In this document: in pieces, positions 1-8,881 of the stretch
Position numbering within the stretch: position 1 is the first letter of the stretch
How the letters are laid out: each line of letters opens with the position of its first letter
DNA from: an uncultured Eubacteriales bacterium
Lineage (GTDB): Bacteria; Bacillota; Clostridia; Oscillospirales; Oscillospiraceae
Direction of reading: 5' to 3'
DNA: 24,668 nt
Assembly: GCA_900546075.1 (NCBI GenBank)
Contig: URBH01000036.1
Location: forward strand, 1 to 24,668
Notes under the pieces: model-generated
The model's input: the letters and a program-made list of their open reading frames with translations, nothing else
Database searches by the model: none
What the model was told of the DNA's origin: nothing
Position numbers and translations under genes: made by a program

Positions 1-257
1 TGTACCATGCCTGGCGCGTGAATGACAAGTACGACGGTCTGTTTGTGCGCGTGGTGCTTCACGGGCGTGGCCGCGAGGGCGAGCAAAATCGCCGCGGCGG
101 CCAGCACAATCACGGCACGCTGCGCACGCTGTGCCTGTGCGCGGCGGGGGCGCTGCTCCGGGGCGCTTTGTCCGGGGCGCTGGGAAGCGCGATTCTGCCC
201 GTCTGTCTGCGGGCGGCGCTTTCCGCCGTTTTCCCGGCTATCCTGTGTTGTATCCAT
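1..257 (-). CDS. N-terminal part of a single-pass membrane protein (truncated by window edge)
   Basis: An ATG at 257 sits behind a CAGGAGGAAC ribosome binding site, 25 bp after murG, and the frame stays open to the window edge, giving 85 residues. Seen: a hydrophilic stretch of about 50 residues rich in Gln, Arg, Pro and Ser (net basic), then a hydrophobic helix of about 18 residues (AVIVLAAAAILLALAATPV), then a short His/Lys-rich segment. That is the layout of a bitopic protein with a cytoplasmic tail and an extracellular C-terminus. Directly after murG in a dcw operon, DivIB/FtsQ is the obvious positional candidate, but the POTRA domain that would prove it is not in the window and the residues after the helix are not a clear match. 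The identity is therefore inference; the reading frame itself is well supported by its ribosome binding site and operon position. Confidence 0.65.
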   Translation of the reverse strand, partial: MDTTQDSRENGGKRRPQTDGQNRASQRPGQSAPEQRPRRAQAQRAQRAVIVLAAAAILLALAATPVKHHAHKQTVVLVIHAPGMV

Positions 258-282
258 AGTGTTCCTCCTGGGGTAAGGCGGG

Positions 283-1410
283 TTATTTTTTGCACGGGGT
301 CAGCTGCTCCACGATATCACAGATCCGCTCTGCGGAATCCAGCCGAACCATCGTGTGCAGCTTCCGGGACATCTCCCTGCGGCGGTCTTCGTCCGCCAGC
401 AGCGAACGAATCAGCCCGTACAGCATCTGCGGCGTGCAGTCCTTTTCCAGCACCACCACCGCGCCCCCCGCCGCTTCCAGTACCCGGGCGTTCTTTTCCT
501 GATGGTTATTCGTCACATTGGGCGAGGGAATCAGAATGCAGGGCGTGCCGGAAGCGCCGATCTCATTGCAGGTGGCGCTGCCCGCCCGGCCGATGACGAT
601 ATCCGCCGCCGCCATGACGGTGGGCATGTCGTAAATATACTCCCGGATATCCAGCGCCGGACAGTTCCTCCAGTCCACGCCGTTGTCCAAGACGCGCTTG
701 GGCATCCACTCCTTGCCGAAGCTGCCGGTGGCGTGGATGTGGTGGAAGGGGAAGCCGTCGGCCTGCTCCAAGGGCATCATGTCCGCGATGGTCTCGTTCA
801 TGACCTTCGCGCCCTGACTGCCAAAGGCGGAGACGACCACAAAGCCGCTCAAGCCCAGCTCCTTCCGCGCATCCTCCTTGGTGTCGAAGATGAACTCCCT
901 GCGCACGGGCATCCCCACGACCTCCACCTTTTCCGGGTGCTTGTAGTGGCGGACGCTTTCCTCAAAGGCCACCAGCACCCGGCTGGCCTTGTTTGCCGCC
1001 AGACGGGTGGTGACGCCGGGAACGGCGTTGCTCTCGTGGACGCAGGTGGGAATGCCCATGGACTGGGCGGCGTACAGCGCCGGGAAGCTGGCATAGCCGC
1101 CGGTGCCGATGACCACATCGGGCTTGAATTCCCGGAAAATCTTCTTGCACGCCTTCACGCCCTCCCGCACGCATTTCACCGCGTGGAGATTCTTTTTCAT
1201 TGCGGCCAGATTCTTTCCCCGGCTGAGGCCGGAGCCTTCCAGGCATTTGAGGTCATACCCTGCCTGGGGTACCAGCTTTTCCTCCATATGGCCTTTTGCG
1301 CCGATAAAGAGGATGCTGCAGTCCGGGTGGCGCTCCCGCATCATATTGGCAACCGCGATGGCAGGGTTAATATGTCCCGCCGTGCCGCCGCAGGTAAAAA
1401 TCAGATTCAT
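283..1410 (-). CDS. murG: UDP-GlcNAc:lipid I N-acetylglucosaminyltransferase MurG
   Basis: MurG adds GlcNAc from UDP-GlcNAc to lipid I on the cytoplasmic face of the membrane, making lipid II. The 375-residue protein has the family length and a GT-B glycosyltransferase layout: the N-terminal glycine-rich loop GGTAGH at 8-13, GTGGYASFP at 102-110, HESN at 125-128 (acceptor side, usually HEQN), the second glycine loop FGSQGA at 196-201 and the UDP-GlcNAc-binding stretch GRAGSATCNEI at 274-284 followed by NHQEKNA at 302-308. The ATG lies 8 nt behind AGGAGG and 3 bp after the ftsW stop, so the two genes are translationally close. The next gene starts 25 bp downstream with its own ribosome binding site. 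Nothing is missing from the motifs. Confidence 0.97.
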   Translation of the reverse strand: MNLIFTCGGTAGHINPAIAVANMMRERHPDCSILFIGAKGHMEEKLVPQAGYDLKCLEGSGLSRGKNLAAMKKNLHAVKCVREGVKACKKIFREFKPDVVIGTGGYASFPALYAAQSMGIPTCVHESNAVPGVTTRLAANKASRVLVAFEESVRHYKHPEKVEVVGMPVRREFIFDTKEDARKELGLSGFVVVSAFGSQGAKVMNETIADMMPLEQADGFPFHHIHATGSFGKEWMPKRVLDNGVDWRNCPALDIREYIYDMPTVMAAADIVIGRAGSATCNEIGASGTPCILIPSPNVTNNHQEKNARVLEAAGGAVVVLEKDCTPQMLYGLIRSLLADEDRRREMSRKLHTMVRLDSAERICDIVEQLTPCKK

Positions 1411-1413
1411 AGG

Positions 1414-2580
1414 TCAAGCCTCCTGTATTTTTCTCCGGTTTCGCCCTCTGGAAATGCCCAGAACGATACCCATCTCCCCCAGATTCACCGCCAGCGCCGT
1501 GCCGCCATAGGAAAAAAACGGCAGCGCAATGCCGGTGGAGGGAAGCAGGTTTGTGACCACGCACAGATTCAGAATGGTCTGTACCGCAATCAGCGTCACC
1601 AGCCCCGCCGCAAGAACGGTGGAAAACCGGTCACGGGCGTTCAGCGCGATCCAGTAGCCCCGCAGGATGGTGACGGCAAACAGCGCAACGATTGCCATCG
1701 CGCCAACCAGCCCCAGCTCCTCGCAGATCACCGCAAAGATATAGTCGTTGTATTGAAAAGGCAGATACAGATATTTCTGCCGGGACTTGCCGTAGCCCAG
1801 CCCGAACAGCCCGCCGGAGCCGATGGCGTACAGCGACTGCAAAATCTGGTATCCGGTGTCCCCCGGGTCAAGCTCCGGGTGGAGCCACGCGGTGACCCGG
1901 TCGCCGGCGTAGCCCATAAAGCTGATGTAGACGACCACGAACACGGCGGCGGCGCCCGCCCCGGCCAGCAGCCATCTGGTTCGGGTGCCTGCCACGAACA
2001 TCATCACCACCGCCACCATGCCCATGAGCATGATAGCCGACAGGTGCTTTTCCAGCGCCAGGGGAACCAGAATCCCCAGCAGCGCCAGGCCGAAGCCCAG
2101 AACGCCATGTCGGAAGGTTTTCGCGTCCTGCCCATACAGCCGGGTCAGGCGGGCGAACAGCAGAATCATGGTAAATTTCGCGATCTCGGAGGGCTGAAAC
2201 TGAATGCCCGCCAAGTTAATCCAGCGTCGGGCGCCGTTGACCTCCTCGCCGATGACGAGGACGCTCAGCAGCAGCGCGATGCTCACGCCGTACAGCGGCC
2301 AGGCGAACCGATACCAGACACCCGTGGGAATCCGGCTGAAAAAGAACATGGCCGCAAGGCCGATCGCGGCACAAACCGCCTGTTTTTGCAGATATTTTGT
2401 GGAAATTTCGTAGCCGGTGTCATACTCGCTCTGGGCGTAGCTTGCCGAATACAGCATAGCCAATCCCACCGTCAGCAGCAGAAGCACCAGCAGCAAAAAG
2501 GGATAATCAACGCTTTCCCCCGTCCGGGAAAGCCCCGGGCGGCGTTTCTCTTTGGCATGGAGGTCACGCTCCGACGCCAT
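1414..2580 (-). CDS. ftsW: SEDS-family septal peptidoglycan glycosyltransferase FtsW
   Basis: FtsW polymerises lipid II into glycan at the division septum together with its partner class B PBP, here probably the PBP encoded upstream at 6426-8756. The 388-residue protein is a multispanning membrane protein with a short basic cytoplasmic N-terminus. SEDS hallmarks seen: NGARRWINL near 115-123 followed by QPSEIAKF, the YAIGSGGLFGLGYGKSRQK segment near 251-269, YNDYIFAVICEELG at 278-290 including the acidic residue D279 at the position equivalent to the catalytic Asp of FtsW/RodA, and NLLPSTGIALPFFSYGG near 344-360. The PFFSYGG plus dcw position favours FtsW over RodA or SpoVE, though SpoVE, a sporulation paralogue, cannot be excluded from sequence alone. 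The ATG at 2580 follows an AAAGGAG site. murD, usual between mraY and ftsW, is absent. Confidence 0.95.
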   Translation of the reverse strand: MASERDLHAKEKRRPGLSRTGESVDYPFLLLVLLLLTVGLAMLYSASYAQSEYDTGYEISTKYLQKQAVCAAIGLAAMFFFSRIPTGVWYRFAWPLYGVSIALLLSVLVIGEEVNGARRWINLAGIQFQPSEIAKFTMILLFARLTRLYGQDAKTFRHGVLGFGLALLGILVPLALEKHLSAIMLMGMVAVVMMFVAGTRTRWLLAGAGAAAVFVVVYISFMGYAGDRVTAWLHPELDPGDTGYQILQSLYAIGSGGLFGLGYGKSRQKYLYLPFQYNDYIFAVICEELGLVGAMAIVALFAVTILRGYWIALNARDRFSTVLAAGLVTLIAVQTILNLCVVTNLLPSTGIALPFFSYGGTALAVNLGEMGIVLGISRGRNRRKIQEA

Positions 2581-2605
2581 AAGATACTCCTTTCAGGATT
2601 GGATA

Positions 2606-3583
2606 TCAACCAACAAGTCCGGAAATGCCGAACCAGGCCAGCACGCACATGGCTGCCGTCACACCGGCGAATACCAGCACGATTTTTTCTTCTTTCCAGC
2701 CGCACATTTCAAAATGGTGGTGGATGGGCGCCATCTTGAACAGGCGCTTGCCGTGGGTCGCCTTGAAATAGGAGACCTGCAAAATATCGGACATGGCTTC
2801 ACAGACATACACGAAGCCAATCAGAATCAGAATCAGTGGCATTTCCAGGGCAAAGGCCATGGCGCACACCACGCCGCCCAGGAACAGCGATCCGGTGTCT
2901 CCCATGAAGACCTTGGCAGGATGCCAGTTATAAAAAAGGTACGCGACCAGTCCGCCCGTCAGAGCCGCGGGCAGCAGCGCCAGATCGTACTTGCCCATGG
3001 CGGCGGCAGCGGCGGTAAAGAACACCATCACAGGCAGGGTGACGCTGGCACACAGGCCGTCCACGCCGTCGGTGAGGTTCACTGCGTTGTCCGTCCCCAC
3101 CATGACGAACATGGCGAAGAAAATATAGACGATGGGGTGCAGCCGGAAGCTCACATTCACGAAGGGAATGTACAGATGGGTGTCCATAAAGCCGGAACGG
3201 TACATGGCGTACAGGAACAGCGCCGACACCGCCATTTGCAGCATGGCCTTTTGCAGCGTTGTCAGCCCCAGATTCCGGTGAAATTTGACCTTGGTAAAAT
3301 CGTCCAGGAACCCGATCAGGCCGAAGCACAGGGAAAGCGCCAGCACGTAAAAGGGGGAATTATCGCTCATGGCGGGGAAATTGCCCACCAGGCAGAGAAT
3401 TGTCCCGAAAATAAACATCAGTCCGCCCATCATGGGGGTGCCGGCCTTGGTGTTGTGCCAGGTGGGGCCGATCTCCCGAATGGACTGTCCGGCTTTCAGC
3501 GCCCGCAGTACAGGCAGCAGCAGGTAGCCAATACCGCCGGTCAGGATGCAGCCCGCCGCCGCCGTAATCAAGATTCTTGTCAT
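2606..3583 (-). CDS. mraY: Phospho-N-acetylmuramoyl-pentapeptide transferase MraY
   Basis: MraY transfers phospho-MurNAc-pentapeptide from UDP to undecaprenyl phosphate, making lipid I in the membrane. The 325-residue length is typical of Gram-positive MraY and the protein is highly hydrophobic with about ten membrane segments. Signature residues: the aspartate pair in GFLDDFTK (D94-D95), NAVNLTDGVDGL at about 166-177, GDTGSLFLGG at 228-237 and the HHH triplet at 288-290 in APIHHHFE, all part of the Mg2+/nucleotide site. The ATG follows a GGAGG site and lies 14 bp after the murF stop. ftsW starts 25 bp downstream. Confidence 0.97.
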   Translation of the reverse strand: MTRILITAAAGCILTGGIGYLLLPVLRALKAGQSIREIGPTWHNTKAGTPMMGGLMFIFGTILCLVGNFPAMSDNSPFYVLALSLCFGLIGFLDDFTKVKFHRNLGLTTLQKAMLQMAVSALFLYAMYRSGFMDTHLYIPFVNVSFRLHPIVYIFFAMFVMVGTDNAVNLTDGVDGLCASVTLPVMVFFTAAAAAMGKYDLALLPAALTGGLVAYLFYNWHPAKVFMGDTGSLFLGGVVCAMAFALEMPLILILIGFVYVCEAMSDILQVSYFKATHGKRLFKMAPIHHHFEMCGWKEEKIVLVFAGVTAAMCVLAWFGISGLVG

Positions 3584-3597
3584 GACTTCTTCCTCCG

Positions 3598-4956
3598 TTA
3601 CTTCTCTTCCCCTAAGAACTCGTCCAGAACCTGTTCCAGATGGATGCCGCGGCTGGCCTTGAACAGCAGCACATCCCCGGGCTTGGCCGTGCGTTTCAGC
3701 GCCGCCACCAGCTCCTCCCGGTTCGTAAAGGCTCTTCCCCGGGTCTCCGGCATACCGCCTGTAATCGTTCCGCTGATGATCCGCCCGGAATTGGGGCCGT
3801 AGGCAAAGACGTAGTCCGCTTTTTCCGCGGCGATCCTGCCCACCCGGTAGTGCTCCGCCTGCGTGCAGTCCCCCAGTTCCAGCATGTCACCCAGCACCGC
3901 GATCCGCCGCCCCTGCTTCTTTCCAAGGACGGCCAGCGCCGCCGCCATGGACTCGGGGCCTGCGTTGTAGCAGTCCTTGATGATGGTCATGCCGCCGGCC
4001 TGGATGATCTCCTGACGGCCGGAAATGTTCCGGAACTGGGAAAGCCCCGCCTGAATCTTTTCGGGCAGCACCCCCAGCTTCAGGCCGACCGTCACCGCCG
4101 CCAGCGCGTCGTTGACGTAGTGCTCGCCTTCCAGAAGCATCTTCACCGGGAAGGACAAACGCCCGGCCTCCACCCGGAAGTGCAGATAGTCGCCGTCCTG
4201 ATTCACGTCAAACGCCCGGACGGCACAGCCTTCGGAGGAACCGAAGTATGTAACCCGCTGCTGCGGCTCCTTATCCAGATTGCGCAGGAGGAAATCGTCG
4301 CCGTTGAGCAGGAGCATCCCATGAGGGGTCATACCCTCCACGATCTCCATTTTCGCCTGCCGGATCCCCTCCTGGGTACCCAGGAATTCAATGTGGGCGG
4401 TGCCGATGTTGATGATAACGGCCACGTCCGGTCTTGCGATCTGGGACAGGTAGGAAATTTCGCCGAAATGGTTCATGCCCATTTCCAGCACCGCGACCTC
4501 GGTATTTTCCGGCATGGCAAGCACCGCCATGGGCATTCCGATGTCGTTATTGTGATTGGCCGGGGTCTTGCTGGTGACGAAGGCCTGCTCCAGCACGGCG
4601 GCGATCATTTCCTTGGTGGTGCTTTTGCCCACGGAGCCGGTGACCGCCACCACCTTCGCGCCGATGCGTTTCAGCTCCTCCCGGGCAATTTGCCCCAGAG
4701 CGATGCGGGGGTCGTCCACGTAAATTGCGGGGTAATCCCCCACCCTGCGGCTGCACAGAGCCGCCGCAGCCCCCTTGTCCATGGCCTTTTGGATGAAGTC
4801 GTGGCCGTCCCGGGCGCCCTGGAGCGCGATGAACAGCTGCCCCGGCTGCATGACCCGGGTGTCGTTGGCAGCGCCTAAAAATGCAATATCCGCGTATTTC
4901 TCTTCCACCACGCCGCCGCACCAATCGGCGGCCTGTCTGAGCGTTAATTTTCCCAT
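3598..4956 (-). CDS. murF: UDP-MurNAc-tripeptide:D-Ala-D-Ala ligase MurF
   Basis: MurF adds D-alanyl-D-alanine to UDP-MurNAc-tripeptide, the last cytoplasmic step of precursor synthesis. The protein is 452 residues, the family length. Seen: an N-terminal UDP-binding domain (about 1-95), the central Mur ligase ATPase domain with P-loop TGSVGKST at 106-113, the NHNNDIGMP motif at 134-142 characteristic of MurF, EMGMNHFGEI near 158-167, and a C-terminal ligase domain with YNAGPESM. The start codon lies inside the end of murE (13-bp overlap) and is preceded by a GAGGA site, suggesting translational coupling of the two ligases. Confidence 0.97.
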   Translation of the reverse strand: MGKLTLRQAADWCGGVVEEKYADIAFLGAANDTRVMQPGQLFIALQGARDGHDFIQKAMDKGAAAALCSRRVGDYPAIYVDDPRIALGQIAREELKRIGAKVVAVTGSVGKSTTKEMIAAVLEQAFVTSKTPANHNNDIGMPMAVLAMPENTEVAVLEMGMNHFGEISYLSQIARPDVAVIINIGTAHIEFLGTQEGIRQAKMEIVEGMTPHGMLLLNGDDFLLRNLDKEPQQRVTYFGSSEGCAVRAFDVNQDGDYLHFRVEAGRLSFPVKMLLEGEHYVNDALAAVTVGLKLGVLPEKIQAGLSQFRNISGRQEIIQAGGMTIIKDCYNAGPESMAAALAVLGKKQGRRIAVLGDMLELGDCTQAEHYRVGRIAAEKADYVFAYGPNSGRIISGTITGGMPETRGRAFTNREELVAALKRTAKPGDVLLFKASRGIHLEQVLDEFLGEEK

Positions 4957-6410
4957 GCTGTTTCCTCTTTTTCCCGTAGGTGGGCGGCGACCTCTTCCCG
5001 TTCGTCCAGGTGGCGCTTTACGCCGCCGATGTCCTGATAGGTCTCATGCCCCTTTCCTGCCAGGACAATTATATCATCTTTTTTTCCAATGTCCATAGCA
5101 TATCTGATCGCCGCGCGCCGGTCTTCGATCACAATATATTCCCCGTCTTCCTGTTTTACCCCTGCCAGAATGTCCCGGATGATGGCCATGGGGTCTTCCG
5201 TGCGGGGGTTATCCGAGGTGATGACGGCAAAATCCGACAGCTTCACGCCGATATGCCCCATAATGGGCCGCTTCATGGGGTCCCGGTCGCCGCCGCAGCC
5301 AAATACCGCGATGACCCGGCCCTTGCAGAAATCCTTCACGGAGGAAAGCACGTTTTCCAGTCCGTCGGGGGTGTGGGCGTAGTCGATAAGGATGCTGTAG
5401 GGCTTTCCGGGGGTGGGGACGACCTCCACCCTGCCCTTGACACCGGAGGCCGTTTTCAGAGCGGCGGCGCAGTCCGTCAGGGAAATGCCCAATTGTCTCG
5501 CAATGCCCATGACCGTCAGGGCGTTGTAGACGGTGAACTTTCCGGGGATGGGAAGGGACACCGCCGCCCGTTCCCCGCCGGATACGGCCGTGAAGCGAAT
5601 GCCCTGCGCCAGAAGCTCCAGGTTTTCGCCCCGCAGGTCGGCGGGGCTGTGTACGCCCGTGGTCAGCACCGGGCAGGCGGCCGCCGCGAGAATCCTGTCC
5701 GAATAGCTGTCGTCCGCATTGACCACCGCCAGACGGCAGCGGCGGAACAGCTCGGCCTTGGCCTCGCAGTAGGCGTCCATGGTCTTGTGGAAGTCCAGAT
5801 GGTCTTCCGTCAGATTGGTAAAGGCGGCAACGTCAAACCGGATGCCGCCGATTCGCTCCAGAGAAATGGCATGGCTGGAAACCTCCATCACCACGTGGGT
5901 GCATCCGGCGTCCCGCATTCTGGCGAACAGCGCCTGCAATTCAAAGCTTTCCGGAGTGGTTCGCTCGGTGGGAATGATCTCCTGACCGATCATGTTGGCC
6001 ATGGTGCCGATCAAACCCACCTTCGCCCCCAGACAGGTTTCCAGCACCTGCTTTAATAGAAGCGTGGAGGACGTTTTTCCGTTGGTGCCGGTAATGCCGA
6101 TCATGGTCATCTGCTCCGCGGGGCGGCCAAAGAAATTGCACCCCAGCAGCGCCAGCGCCAGCCGGTCGGATTCCACCAGAACATAGGGGATATCCCCCTC
6201 CGGTTTTTTCGCCGTGACCACCGCCGCCGCGCCCTTTTCCGCGGCCATGGGAATAAACTTGTTGCCGTCGGCGGCAAAGCCGGACACGGCCACAAACAGG
6301 CTGCCCGGGGTCACCTTCCGGGAATCGTAAAAAATCTCTTTGATTTCAAGCTCCGGGTCCGCGGTGCATTCCAGCACGGAAATGCCCGTCAAAAGTTCCT
6401 TCAGCTTCAT
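4944..6410 (-). CDS. murE: UDP-MurNAc-L-Ala-D-Glu:meso-diaminopimelate ligase MurE
   Basis: MurE adds the third residue of the stem peptide. The 488-residue protein has the three Mur ligase domains: P-loop ITGTNGKTS at about 105-113, TERTTPE near 148-154, MEVSSHAI, the carbamylated lysine region YCEAKAELF near 214-222, and the specificity motif DNPRTEDP at about 400-407. DNPR is the meso-diaminopimelate signature (lysine-specific MurE proteins differ there), so the peptidoglycan should be A1-gamma (inference from family knowledge). Start choice: GGAGG at 6417-6421 touches the ATG at 6416 but lies 6 nt before the ATG at 6410, so 6410 is preferred; the longer form would add only two residues. 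murF overlaps its end by 13 bp. Confidence 0.96.
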   Translation of the reverse strand: MKLKELLTGISVLECTADPELEIKEIFYDSRKVTPGSLFVAVSGFAADGNKFIPMAAEKGAAAVVTAKKPEGDIPYVLVESDRLALALLGCNFFGRPAEQMTMIGITGTNGKTSSTLLLKQVLETCLGAKVGLIGTMANMIGQEIIPTERTTPESFELQALFARMRDAGCTHVVMEVSSHAISLERIGGIRFDVAAFTNLTEDHLDFHKTMDAYCEAKAELFRRCRLAVVNADDSYSDRILAAAACPVLTTGVHSPADLRGENLELLAQGIRFTAVSGGERAAVSLPIPGKFTVYNALTVMGIARQLGISLTDCAAALKTASGVKGRVEVVPTPGKPYSILIDYAHTPDGLENVLSSVKDFCKGRVIAVFGCGGDRDPMKRPIMGHIGVKLSDFAVITSDNPRTEDPMAIIRDILAGVKQEDGEYIVIEDRRAAIRYAMDIGKKDDIIVLAGKGHETYQDIGGVKRHLDEREEVAAHLREKEETAWEN

Positions 6411-6425
6411 ATTCATCCTCCGTTG

Positions 6426-8756
6426 TCAGTCTCTGGCCGTGGTATCCGCAAATTCCAGCGTGATCGTCGTTCCCGCGGGAACCTCGGTATCCTTTGGGAC
6501 ACTCTGCGCCGTCACGGTTACGCCGGCGGAAATTTCGTCGTTCCCCGTCACCAGAATGTACAGCCCCAGCGCACCCGCGGCGTCGCTGGCCTGCTGACGG
6601 TTCATGCCGTAAAAGTCGGGAACCTTCACCGTCTCCGGCTCCGGGGTTTCTCCAAAGAATAAAAGCACCTGGCTTCCCCCGGGGACGGTCTGTCCGGGAG
6701 ACGGAATCTGTCCCGTCACCGTTTCGCCGCTGCCGGAAATTGCCGCCGTCAGCCCCTCTTTTTTCAGAAGCGCCTGGGCGTCCTTCGCCGTCATGCCGGT
6801 CAGGTCTTCCATGGCGATCTGCTTTCCTGCCAGATCATCCTCGGAAAAGGACTGCTTCACGCCTAAGTATGGCAGCACGTCCGCCATCACCGCGCCCACG
6901 GTGGGCGCAGCCATGACGCCGCCGGAAATGTAAATTCCCGTTGCCCGGGACGGTGTATCCAATGCGGCAAGTATAATATACTCCGGATCGTCCATGGGCG
7001 CAATCCCCACAAAAGATACGATTTTATCCTGGACGCGCTGGCCATTCTCGTCAAAAACGTCAATTTTTTCACTGGTTCCGGTCTTTCCGCCGATGGAAAA
7101 CCCGGCAACTCTGGCATTTTTTGCCGTTCCCTCCGTGACGACGGACGCAATGAGGGTGCGCATGGTGTCAGAGGTTTCCTTAGAAATGGTTCTGCGCACC
7201 ACCGTCGGCTCTGCCTTCATCACCGTGTTGCCGTCGGCGTCCAGAATTTCCGAGACGATGTACGGCTCCAGCAGCTGCCCGCCGTTGACCACGGAGGCAA
7301 TCGCCCGCACCAGCTGCAAGGGGGTGATTTTGAAGGTCTGACCGAAGGAGCCGGAGGTCAGGGACGCCGTCCCCCATTTGTCCGTGTCCGTGACCAGGGC
7401 TTTGTCAAAAAAGACGCCCTTGCTCTCTCCTGCCAGGTCGATGCCGGTTTTTTCCAGCACCCCGAAGCTTTTGACATACTCATAAAACCGCTCCCCGCCC
7501 AGCTTCAGGGCAATGTGGGCGAAGGCGATGTTGCAGGAATTTTGCAGCGCCTGGGGCGTCTTTTCCGCCCCGTGTCCCGTGGAGCGCCAGCAGTGAAGTT
7601 TTTGGGCACGCCCCGGAATCTGCTCGGAGCCGGAGCAATGGAAGGGGGTATTCAGGTCGATGGCGCCGCAGTCCAGCGCCGCCGACATGGTCAGCACCTT
7701 GAAGGTGGAACCCGGCTCATAGCCGTCGGAGATCACCCGGTTGCGCCACTGCTTCAATCGGGCGGCGGAGAGGGCTTCCCCGTAGGCCGTCTTCCCCGCC
7801 TCGTAGGCTTCGCTTCCCTCCGGCTCAGAAAGGTACGACCGTTTCATTTCTTCCAGCTGCGCCGCCGTTCCCTCGTCGGCGATTTCCAGATAGTTGTTGG
7901 GGTCATAGCTGCCCAGCGTAGCCATGGCGAGGATTTCTCCCGTCTTGCAGTTCATCACCAGCCCAAACGCGCCGTTCTGGACATCGTAGCGGGCAATGGC
8001 GGCAGAAAGCTGCTTTTCCAGGCACGCCTGCACCGTGGCGTCCAGCGTCAGGATCACGCTGTCTCCTTGCCGGGAGGAAACGTAGTTTTCATAGGAAAAG
8101 GGCATATCCATTTCGTTATTGCCCTTGGTGGTGATGACTCTGCCCGTGCTGCCTGAGAGGAAGCTGTTGTAGGCGGCTTCCACCCCCTCGCAGCCCTCGT
8201 TGGAGGCGTTGGTGAAGCCGACGACCTGGGCAGCCAGCGTCTCATAGGGGTAGACCCGCCGGGAGGTGGGTTCCAGATGAATGCCGGAAATGCCCTTTTC
8301 ATTGATGTAATCCCGGATGATTCCGGCGGTTTCCTCGTCAATGCGGGTGCCGACCTGCTTGTAGCGCCGCTTGATGTCCGCCGCCTGCTCCTCGATCCAG
8401 GCGGGGTCTTTTCCCAGGATTTCTCCCAACGTCCGGGCAATTTCGGGAATATCCGCCTTGGACTGCTTCAGCTCGTGAGGGTCGAGGTACACATTCTCCA
8501 CGCTGACGGAGGTCGCCAGAATGTTCATGTTCCGGTCGAAGATGTCCCCTCGGTCGGCGGTCACCGTCGTCGTGCGGGTCTGGTTTCGCAGAGCGAGGGA
8601 GGAATAGTAATCGTAATTCGTCACCATCAGGCTGTACAGCCGCAGCCCCACCGGCAGGAAGGCCAGCGCCCCCAGCAGCGCGGATACCAGCATGATTCGC
8701 CTGTGCTGGCCGCTGTCCAACCGCAGGCGGTTAAATTCCCGCTTCTTCCTCCCCAT
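6426..8756 (-). CDS. ftsI: Class B penicillin-binding protein, FtsI/SpoVD type with two PASTA domains
   Basis: A transpeptidase that cross-links septal peptidoglycan, probably with FtsW. The 776-residue protein has a basic cytoplasmic tail, one membrane anchor (about 20-45), a PBP dimerisation/pedestal domain (about 60-230, with RGDIFDRN) and a transpeptidase domain with the three active-site motifs: STFK with nucleophile S350, SCN at 407-409 and KTGT at 558-561. The C-terminus holds two PASTA repeats, about 646-702 and 709-770, as in SpoVD and PBP2x-type proteins. By dcw position it is the FtsI homologue; the sporulation-specific SpoVD is the main alternative and also carries PASTA. It starts 125 bp after the ftsL-like gene, the only sizeable gap in the operon. 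murE follows after about 15 bp. Confidence 0.93.
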   Translation of the reverse strand: MGRKKREFNRLRLDSGQHRRIMLVSALLGALAFLPVGLRLYSLMVTNYDYYSSLALRNQTRTTTVTADRGDIFDRNMNILATSVSVENVYLDPHELKQSKADIPEIARTLGEILGKDPAWIEEQAADIKRRYKQVGTRIDEETAGIIRDYINEKGISGIHLEPTSRRVYPYETLAAQVVGFTNASNEGCEGVEAAYNSFLSGSTGRVITTKGNNEMDMPFSYENYVSSRQGDSVILTLDATVQACLEKQLSAAIARYDVQNGAFGLVMNCKTGEILAMATLGSYDPNNYLEIADEGTAAQLEEMKRSYLSEPEGSEAYEAGKTAYGEALSAARLKQWRNRVISDGYEPGSTFKVLTMSAALDCGAIDLNTPFHCSGSEQIPGRAQKLHCWRSTGHGAEKTPQALQNSCNIAFAHIALKLGGERFYEYVKSFGVLEKTGIDLAGESKGVFFDKALVTDTDKWGTASLTSGSFGQTFKITPLQLVRAIASVVNGGQLLEPYIVSEILDADGNTVMKAEPTVVRRTISKETSDTMRTLIASVVTEGTAKNARVAGFSIGGKTGTSEKIDVFDENGQRVQDKIVSFVGIAPMDDPEYIILAALDTPSRATGIYISGGVMAAPTVGAVMADVLPYLGVKQSFSEDDLAGKQIAMEDLTGMTAKDAQALLKKEGLTAAISGSGETVTGQIPSPGQTVPGGSQVLLFFGETPEPETVKVPDFYGMNRQQASDAAGALGLYILVTGNDEISAGVTVTAQSVPKDTEVPAGTTITLEFADTTARD

Positions 8757-8881
8757 AAGCCACCGGCCTTTCCGTCAAGATACAACTTTGGGCAGCAAGG
8801 GAACCCCTCGCCGCCCAGTGCAGCTGCTATCTTACTTTATGAGGAAGGGCGGACTTTATGCAGGGGAACCGCTTTTTCCGC
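8757..8881. other. Intergenic spacer inside the dcw operon, with an 8-bp direct repeat
   Basis: This is the only gap longer than 30 bp between mraZ and murG. It holds no ribosome-binding-site-led open frame on the minus strand. ACTTTATG occurs twice, at 8834-8841 and 8853-8860. No convincing promoter or terminator was found, so its role is open. Confidence 0.4.

Noticed and set aside
355..2739. 794-residue plus-strand open frame across murG and ftsW
   Set aside because: Its translation is low-complexity, His/Gln/Arg-rich and shows no domain; it is the reverse-strand shadow of two confidently identified genes in GC-rich DNA.
2552..3802. 416-residue plus-strand open frame
   Set aside because: Antisense shadow of mraY and the end of murF, with no ribosome binding site and no motif.
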